From: CAIMUM01 sp034429715
GTDB taxonomy: Bacteria > Chloroflexota > Dehalococcoidia > GIF9 > UBA5629
DNA: 64,000 nucleotides
Direction: 5' to 3'
NCBI GenBank assembly: GCA_034429715.1
Contig: DAOUFR010000011.1
Span: 10,905 to 74,904, forward strand
Part shown: piece by piece, positions 58,628 to 64,000 of the stretch
Numbering within the stretch: the stretch's first letter is position 1
How the letters are laid out: the number at the start of each line of letters is the position of its first letter
Notes under the pieces: model-generated
Told to the model about the DNA's origin: nothing
The model's database searches: none
The model's input: the letters and a program-made list of their open reading frames with translations, nothing else
Made by a program: the position numbers and the translations under genes

Positions 58628-59263
58628 ACGAAAGTAATTATCTGCGACGACCAGGCCATTGTCAGGGACGGCCTCGAGATGTTGCTGAAGCTGGAGTCCG
58701 ATATGGATGTCATCGGCATGGCTGAAGACGGGGCTATGGCGATCGAAATGATAGCACGCAGGCAGCCCGATCTGGTATTGATGGACCTCAAGATGCCCAT
58801 CATGAACGGCGTTGAAGCCACACGCCAGATACATATCAGATACCCTCGGGTGAAGGTGCTTATACTGACAACCTACGATGATGATGAGTGGATATCCGAT
58901 GCCATACAGGCGGGAGCATCCGGTTACCTTTTAAAGGATACGCCACGCAGTGACCTGGTGAAAGCCATCAGGGGCACCGTCGAGGGCAAGACTTTCCTGG
59001 ACCCATCGGTGGCAGGCAAAGTGCTGCAACAGGCCTCCAGCCACGCGGTGCAGTCGTCGCTGGCGATAACAAGCAAGCTGACCGAGCGGGAGGTCGAGGT
59101 CCTGCGGCTGATCGCAGGGGGATTGAACAACAGGGATATCGCAGACCGCCTGTATTTATCCGAAGGCACCGTGCGCAATCATGTCAGCTCCATACTGGCC
59201 AAGCTCGGCGTATCCGACCGCACACAGGCGGCCGTCATAGCTATGCAGCACGGCCTGAAATAA
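58628..59263 (+). CDS. NarL-family response regulator with apparent ACG start
   Basis: A 211-aa regulator paired with the kinase. Reading from ACG 58628, which lies seven bases after a GGAGG site, gives KVIICDDQAIVRDGLEMLLK, the complete receiver with acidic pair D7-D8, phosphoacceptor D53 (LVLMDLKMP) and GYLLKDT lysine, then the LuxR-type HTH (LTEREVEVLRLIAGGLNNRD). No ATG, GTG or TTG lies in frame between the kinase stop region and ACG. The first ATG (58679) would remove the acidic pocket. ACG initiation is rare; a mutated or mis-sequenced ATG is the alternative. Confidence 0.8.
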   Translation, partial: TKVIICDDQAIVRDGLEMLLKLESDMDVIGMAEDGAMAIEMIARRQPDLVLMDLKMPIMNGVEATRQIHIRYPRVKVLILTTYDDDEWISDAIQAGASGYLLKDTPRSDLVKAIRGTVEGKTFLDPSVAGKVLQQASSHAVQSSLAITSKLTEREVEVLRLIAGGLNNRDIADRLYLSEGTVRNHVSSILAKLGVSDRTQAAVIAMQHGLK

Positions 59264-59341
59264 CGCCCCCTCTTGGATATAGAGGCCACACGTAATATAC
59301 TTAATCCGGCACACTAAAATAACAGAACCTGGATATTGTGA

Positions 59342-60268
59342 TTGAGCGAGCATAGTCACGGCACACCCGGAGCCGCCACCAAGTTAAAATACGGGCTGAT
59401 CATAACGGCCGTAATACTTGCCCTCGAAATAACCGGAGGCATTTTATCCAACAGCCTGGCGCTGCTGAGCGATGCCGGTCATGTCTTTGCAGACGGCATA
59501 GCGTTGGCCCTCAGCTGGTACGGCGTCAGACAAGCTGAACGCCCCTCCAGCGGCCGCATGACCTTCGGTTACCACAGGGTGGGTGTCATTATTGCCATCG
59601 TAAACGCCGTCAGCATCCTGGCCATTGCAGCGATTATTCTGTTCGAAGCCTACCAGCGTTTCTTTCAGCAGCCTGAGATCAACAGCGTGTTGATGCTGAT
59701 AATAGCCGTAGTCGGCCTGGCAGCCAATATTTTCGTGGCAAGCTGGCTGCACAATGAACAGAAGGGGAGCCTGAATATAAAGAGCGCTTTCTGGCATGCC
59801 ATGGGCGATGCGCTGGCCTCATTCGGCGTGATCGTGGGCGCCATTATCATCATGCTCACAAAGCTCTACTGGATTGACGCTGCTGTCAGCATATTAATCG
59901 GCCTGATCATAATCTTCGCAGCCTGGGGTATTTTCAAAGAGGGCATGCGTATATTACTGGAGGCGGTGCCCGGCGATATCAATATTAAAGAGGTTCAGAA
60001 GGCGATGAGAGGCATCCCGGCGGTCAAGGATGTGCATGACCTGCATGTCTGGAGCATCTCGTCCAATTTACATGCTATGAGCTGCCATGTGCTGATAGAC
60101 GATTGTACGGTCAGCCAGGCTGAAAGCGTCCGCCAGCAGATCGAGGACATGCTGCGCGAGAAATTCGGTATTGGCCACACGACAGTGCAGACCGAATGCA
60201 CCCAATGTAACAACGGCGACCTCCTCTGCAGGATGACCGTTGTCGATAAGAACCATGATCACCAGTAA
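59342..60268 (+). CDS. Cation diffusion facilitator exporter 2 (ZnT-like)
   Basis: A 308-aa exporter of the CzcD/ZnT type. The start is TTG 59342 (SEHSHGTPG), with a weak GGAT site. Metal motifs are LSDAGHVFADGIALALSWYG and SAFWHAMGDALASFGVI, the zinc-type H-x3-D pairs; the His-containing start may also bind metal. A cytoplasmic domain with VHDLHVWSIS and a cysteine-containing end (TECTQC) follows. It is only distantly like exporter 1 and has no riboswitch-like leader. Confidence 0.9.
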   Translation: MSEHSHGTPGAATKLKYGLIITAVILALEITGGILSNSLALLSDAGHVFADGIALALSWYGVRQAERPSSGRMTFGYHRVGVIIAIVNAVSILAIAAIILFEAYQRFFQQPEINSVLMLIIAVVGLAANIFVASWLHNEQKGSLNIKSAFWHAMGDALASFGVIVGAIIIMLTKLYWIDAAVSILIGLIIIFAAWGIFKEGMRILLEAVPGDINIKEVQKAMRGIPAVKDVHDLHVWSISSNLHAMSCHVLIDDCTVSQAESVRQQIEDMLREKFGIGHTTVQTECTQCNNGDLLCRMTVVDKNHDHQ

Positions 60269-60292
60269 AGACGATCAACCCCCGGAAGTTAT

Positions 60293-60910
60293 CTATTGCA
60301 GGGCGCTTGCCAGCTCCCTGCCTTTGTTCAACGCCGCGATATTCTCTTTAACAGCCCTGGGAAACATATCCTTTATTGTCTTTTCGATGGCGGCCTGACT
60401 GATGTCCACCAGGCCCGTCTGGATAAGCGCACCTATCAGAATCATGTTAGCAAGCATGGCATTGCCCGCCTTCTGGGCTTCCTCGGTTGCCGCCACCACG
60501 TAGGTTTTAGCCGACATACTTCTCACCTGGTTCAGGAGGGACTCCATGTCCGGATAGCCGCTCCCCGAGCCGGTGAAATCCACCGCGTGGATCGGCCGGG
60601 GGTTGACCACGGTGACCACATTTTGGTTGCCAAAGGATTTCAGGACCCTCAGTGTTTCCACCGGCTCCATGCCGAGCACTATGTCAGCCTGGCCTTCCGG
60701 TATCAGCGGGCTGTACTGTTTCTCTGCCGAGACTTTAAGGTGGCTCATCACCGAGCCGCCCCGCTGCGATGAACCGTATGTTTCACCGATAGTGACAAAG
60801 TAGCCGTCATGCACCAGGGTATTACCTATAACCAGTGAGACCATCACGTTGCCCTGGCCGCCAACACCTGCCACAACCAGATTTACGGGATCTTTAAATA
60901 GTCTTTTCAT
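60293..60910 (-). CDS. iorB: Indolepyruvate ferredoxin oxidoreductase, beta subunit
   Basis: Gamma/beta-type subunit of the 2-oxoacid:ferredoxin oxidoreductase family, 205 aa. I chose ATG 60910 (MKRLFKDPVNLVVAGVGGQG), overlapping the iorA stop by 4 bases. The GVGGQGNVMVS Rossmann motif and GETYGSSQRGGSVMSHLK segment identify it. Confidence 0.92.
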   Translation of the reverse strand: MKRLFKDPVNLVVAGVGGQGNVMVSLVIGNTLVHDGYFVTIGETYGSSQRGGSVMSHLKVSAEKQYSPLIPEGQADIVLGMEPVETLRVLKSFGNQNVVTVVNPRPIHAVDFTGSGSGYPDMESLLNQVRSMSAKTYVVAATEEAQKAGNAMLANMILIGALIQTGLVDISQAAIEKTIKDMFPRAVKENIAALNKGRELASALQ

Positions 60911-62847
60911 GCTACGGCCTCCTTGGTTATGGCGCCTTCGGGGCATATGTCGGCGCAGACACCGCACTCATTACAAATGACCTCATCGATCCTGGTTTTG
61001 CCAAGCGCGGGGTCCCAGATCAGTCCGGGACAGCGGAAGACGCGGGTGCAAAGCCTGTTGCATCCGCAATCCTCGCCCAGGCACTTCTCAGGATCAATAC
61101 GCATTTTATAAGGTTTCTTGTCTTTCTTCTGCCTGACCAGCTCACACGTGCGACGCATAATAGCGACCCTTGCCCCCTCATTTTGCTCCACCAGGTCAAG
61201 TATTGTTCGTGTGGTATTTTTCAAATCAAACGGATCACACACCTCCACCCGTGCGCCGATGGCCCGGCAGATATTCTCCATACTGATTTGCGCCGCGGGT
61301 TCACCCATTGCCGTGAGCTCGGTACCGGGGTGCGGCTGAAAACCGGTCATGGCGGTTGCTCCATTATCCAGTATGACCAGCGTGAAATTGGCATGGTTAT
61401 GCACTCCATTCACCAGAGAAGGAATGATGGAATGATAAAAAGTGGAGTCGCCCACCACTGAAACTACCGGCTGGTCGAAACCGAAGCGGCTCAACTGGCC
61501 GAAGCCGTTGGCCAGCCCAGCCCCTGCGCCCATGCACTGGTGCGTCCTGGTTTGAAAGAACCCCGCCGGGCCCAGGGCCATGGTATAACAACCTATATCG
61601 CCGGTGACAAAGCCGTTGCGACCGTCCATGGCCAGCGCATTCTTGATAGCCCAGAAGGAAGCGCGGTGAGGGCAGCCAGGGCAGAAGGTCAGCAGCCTGT
61701 CCATAATGTGACTCGGCGGTATGGCCTCAACCTTTTTCATGTACTCCGCGTCACGGGGGGCATACTTGATATCCAGGACGGACGTAATAGCTTTGATTAC
61801 CGCGTCCGGTGTCAGCTCTCCGAAGGAGTTAAGATGCCGGGTATGGCTGCCATAGAACAGGTTCCGCTTGCTTTCCGGCGAGAAACCGGCGGCATATTCC
61901 ATGATGGCACTCTCGAGGAAGGGGTCGGTCTCCTCGATGAAGAGAACTTTATCCGCTTTGGATAAATGGGTCTTAATCAGCTTCTCCGGCAGCGGCCACA
62001 GGGTGCCCAGCTTCAATATGCCGATACGGTTTTCAGCCTTTAGCGCATTGACCGCATCTTGAGAATACAGCCAGCCCGAACCGGCCGTGATGACCAGCAG
62101 GTCGGGTTTTTCGGGGCCGACATATTTATTGTAAGGGGAGGACTCGAATTTCTCCCTTACTTTGTCCACTCGCATATGCTGGAACATGTGCCGGAACGAA
62201 CTCGGTACACACATTATGGGTGTTGGCATCGGCGCCGCCGGGTCATAATATTGCTCAAAGCGCGCCTTATGCTTGATCCCGGGTATCTCGCCCAGCCTGA
62301 TATTGCCCCTGGCATGCGCGATTCTGGTAACACTGCGCATAATACAGATCGTTCCGAATTCCTCGCTTATTTCGTAGAGGAACGGCATCATGTCCTTCGC
62401 TTCCTGAAAATCGCCGGGTTCAACCAGCGGTATGTCCAGCCATTTGGAAACAGGACGCGAATCCGTCTCATTCGAGCTGGAATGGGCGGAGGGATCATCG
62501 CCCACCATCAGGACGAGGCCTTTTTTACCTATGCCACTGAGAGTAATCGTTGACAAAAAATCAATAACAGTATTGAGGCCGTTCATTTTCATGGCCACCA
62601 ACGACCTTATGCCGGCAAAGGATGCGGCAGCCCCCTCTTCCATAGCAACCTTCTCATTTACCGACCATTCCACGTAGATATCACGTTTCCTGGCCACCTC
62701 GGCCAGGCTGCCGAGGATCTCCGATGAGGGAGTTCCGGGATAAGCTGATGCAAAGCCGATTCCAGCTTCCAGCGCTCCCCGCGCCATCGCCTCATTGCCT
62801 ATAAATAACTGGTTGCTGCCGGGGGCATCGACATCTATGTGTGGCAT
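60907..62847 (-). CDS. iorA: Indolepyruvate ferredoxin oxidoreductase, alpha subunit
   Basis: Catalytic subunit, 646 aa, oxidising aryl-pyruvates to arylacetyl-CoA and CO2 with ferredoxin. Pyrimidine domain at the N-terminus (IGFASAYPGTPSSEILGSL), TPP site at about 400-450 (CPGCPHRASFW, TGDIGCYTMALGPAGFF), and a C-terminal 2x[4Fe-4S] domain (CLGEDCGCNRLC, CNECGVCADICPEGAI). The first cluster is atypical, as in other IorA. It overlaps iorB and follows the FrhB-like gene by one base. Confidence 0.95.
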   Translation of the reverse strand: MPHIDVDAPGSNQLFIGNEAMARGALEAGIGFASAYPGTPSSEILGSLAEVARKRDIYVEWSVNEKVAMEEGAAASFAGIRSLVAMKMNGLNTVIDFLSTITLSGIGKKGLVLMVGDDPSAHSSSNETDSRPVSKWLDIPLVEPGDFQEAKDMMPFLYEISEEFGTICIMRSVTRIAHARGNIRLGEIPGIKHKARFEQYYDPAAPMPTPIMCVPSSFRHMFQHMRVDKVREKFESSPYNKYVGPEKPDLLVITAGSGWLYSQDAVNALKAENRIGILKLGTLWPLPEKLIKTHLSKADKVLFIEETDPFLESAIMEYAAGFSPESKRNLFYGSHTRHLNSFGELTPDAVIKAITSVLDIKYAPRDAEYMKKVEAIPPSHIMDRLLTFCPGCPHRASFWAIKNALAMDGRNGFVTGDIGCYTMALGPAGFFQTRTHQCMGAGAGLANGFGQLSRFGFDQPVVSVVGDSTFYHSIIPSLVNGVHNHANFTLVILDNGATAMTGFQPHPGTELTAMGEPAAQISMENICRAIGARVEVCDPFDLKNTTRTILDLVEQNEGARVAIMRRTCELVRQKKDKKPYKMRIDPEKCLGEDCGCNRLCTRVFRCPGLIWDPALGKTRIDEVICNECGVCADICPEGAITKEAVA

Positions 62848-62848
62848 A

Positions 62849-63988
62849 TTAATGACCTCCTTGCGGTGTTACCCGGTGAGCGAGCAGTTTCTCCTTCAGT
62901 TTATCGGATAAACCGAGGTATATCAGGTCCTTTCTATTGCCCGTTTTCTCGACTATGGCTTGTACGGCCCGCGCCTTCTTGATTAAGGCGGCTTCTTTCA
63001 GGTGAACCAGGTTTTGCGCGGGCAATTCCTTTGTCTCAAGCTTCCCTTTCTTTTGAGCATCAACGACTATGTCCATGCCCCGCTGGGTGCGGACGATCAC
63101 GGTATTCCAGCCTTCGATCCCTTCCACCGAGCCGACAGATATATCCGTGAACTCGGCCGTCATATCCAGGCAGTACGCGCAGGTGGACATTCTATACTTT
63201 CTGATCTCGTCCAGCGGGAAGGACTTGACCTCCTTGCCTATGTAAAAATCGAACCTGTTGGCAGGGGGCGGCGGGATGTCGAACTTCTTGATTTTAACGG
63301 GTGAAACGTTGTTCTTGATGAACTCGTAAAACCTGTCGTAGGCCAGTGCCCAGGTGCAGAAAAGACCTATAGATAGCCGCACATTTTCCATGTTGACACG
63401 CTGGGACGGCGGGCTTACCTTCATTTTGGCCAGAGCGATAGCCTGGCAGGGCGTAACCACGATGCCGAGCCTGTCTTTACTGTCCCGGGGCATCCCGTTG
63501 AGAGTTTCCAGGGCAGGATAGGCCATGTAGTTAGATCCCACTCCCTCCAGCACCTGCGCGGACGAGCGCGCTACGAATCCGGCGGGCAGCTTATCGTCGG
63601 TGTTTTTGGACAGGATGGCTGCGTCGATTAAGTCATTATCCAATGCCAGGGACAGCAGCGCGCTGACGGTGCCGCCGTATTGAGCTTTTGCCCTGGTTTT
63701 GCTGTCGCCGGCCCTGGCCATAAGTACCTTTTTAACAGTGCCGATCTCATCGCCCGCATACGGTGCGCCATAGATTTTATTGCTTATAGCGTCCAGGTCG
63801 GTGAATGTGCGGGGACAATACTCGTAGCAATGTCCCTCGGTCCGGTTGCATAAGTCCAGCATACGTATCTTCCCCCGGTAAAAGACCACGTAAGGGCAGT
63901 CCCCCACACAAGCCCCACACACAGTACAAAGCCCTTTATCGATTACTTCCTTGAAAAGGTCCCCGATTCCCTTTATTTTAGCGACCAT
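62849..63988 (-). CDS. FrhB-like F420/flavin-dependent oxidoreductase subunit
   Basis: A 379-aa protein of the coenzyme F420 hydrogenase/dehydrogenase beta-subunit family. The N-terminal cysteine sets CTVCGACVGDCPYV and CNRTEGHCYEYCPRT bind Fe-S clusters; the FrhB core begins near 85 (RAKAQYGGTVSALLSLALDN) and includes YRMSTCAYCLDMTAEFTDISVG. ATG 63988 follows AAGGAGG. Its tight coupling to iorA and iorB suggests that electrons from aryl-pyruvate oxidation pass to a flavin or F420-like carrier. The hydride acceptor is not known. Confidence 0.88.
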   Translation of the reverse strand: MVAKIKGIGDLFKEVIDKGLCTVCGACVGDCPYVVFYRGKIRMLDLCNRTEGHCYEYCPRTFTDLDAISNKIYGAPYAGDEIGTVKKVLMARAGDSKTRAKAQYGGTVSALLSLALDNDLIDAAILSKNTDDKLPAGFVARSSAQVLEGVGSNYMAYPALETLNGMPRDSKDRLGIVVTPCQAIALAKMKVSPPSQRVNMENVRLSIGLFCTWALAYDRFYEFIKNNVSPVKIKKFDIPPPPANRFDFYIGKEVKSFPLDEIRKYRMSTCAYCLDMTAEFTDISVGSVEGIEGWNTVIVRTQRGMDIVVDAQKKGKLETKELPAQNLVHLKEAALIKKARAVQAIVEKTGNRKDLIYLGLSDKLKEKLLAHRVTPQGGH

Positions 63989-64000
63989 GGAAGCCTCCTT

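Noticed and set aside
58679..59263. Response regulator starting at ATG 58679
   Set aside because: This start lacks beta strand 1 and the acidic pair of the receiver and sits far from the ribosome site at 58616-58620.
1..64000. CRISPR arrays, rRNA genes and prophage structural genes
   Set aside because: No regularly spaced direct repeats, rRNA-like sequence or phage structural proteins were seen.

Overview
The window looks like a chromosome segment of an anaerobic member of Chloroflexota, most likely class Dehalococcoidia (inference, moderate confidence). The signs are a short YidC without the large periplasmic domain, a Gram-positive-type LexA box at recN, several ADP-forming acyl-CoA synthetases (two fused to GNAT domains), indolepyruvate:ferredoxin oxidoreductase beside an F420-type FrhB protein, many nitronate monooxygenase paralogues, and dispersed repeats of a kind I associate with that group. 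No rRNA genes or CRISPR array are visible. Gene density is high and no gene-free gap exceeds 300 bases.

Layout. 1-4338 (minus strand): a run of translation and membrane-insertion genes, rpsF-ssb-rpsR-rpmH-rnpA-yidD-PQQ lipoprotein-yidC-jag (jag is cut by the window edge). 4398-7277: an A+T-rich accessory insert bounded by an imperfect 22-bp inverted repeat. It holds a 65-aa protein, a divergent 161-aa protein ending in an SSB-like acidic tail, an odd tRNA with anticodon UAA but no long variable arm, an IS transposase, and a protein with an R-x4-H motif. 7346-16179: ychF, PEP synthase, dGTPase-like, dnaG, rpoD and a membrane-anchored protein, convergent with ffh. 17701-22758: LOG protein, beta-CASP metallo-hydrolase, GNAT/FemAB-like acyltransferase, GT4 glycosyltransferase and PIG-L deacetylase. 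22766-35073: surface proteins, then a block of three ADP-forming acyl-CoA synthetases and three nitronate monooxygenases.

35191-41619 (minus): a complete phosphate regulon phoB-phoR-pstSCAB-phoU with Pho-box-like repeats ahead of pstS. 41726-46786: a second RpoD-type sigma factor, a ferredoxin, a Crp/Fnr regulator, a cation exporter behind a riboswitch-like leader, and an iron-type alcohol dehydrogenase. 47004-49473: an A+T-rich two-gene cassette (DUF4062 TIR-like protein plus an unknown 338-aa protein), the best candidate here for an undescribed defence-like system. 49646-51388: recN under a LexA box. 51520-59263: a surface cluster (DUF4353 protein, DUF4956, VTC-type polyphosphate polymerase, CotH kinase, small lipoprotein) divergent from a NarL-type two-component system whose response regulator appears to begin with ACG. 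59342-63988: a second cation exporter, then FrhB-like, IorA and IorB.

Functional links (inference): IorAB makes arylacetyl-CoA from aromatic amino acids, and ADP-forming acyl-CoA synthetases can recover that thioester energy as ATP, so the two blocks may serve one fermentative pathway. The two-component system probably controls the CotH/VTC cluster through a pair of TGAC-N4-GTCA sites in the shared intergenic region.
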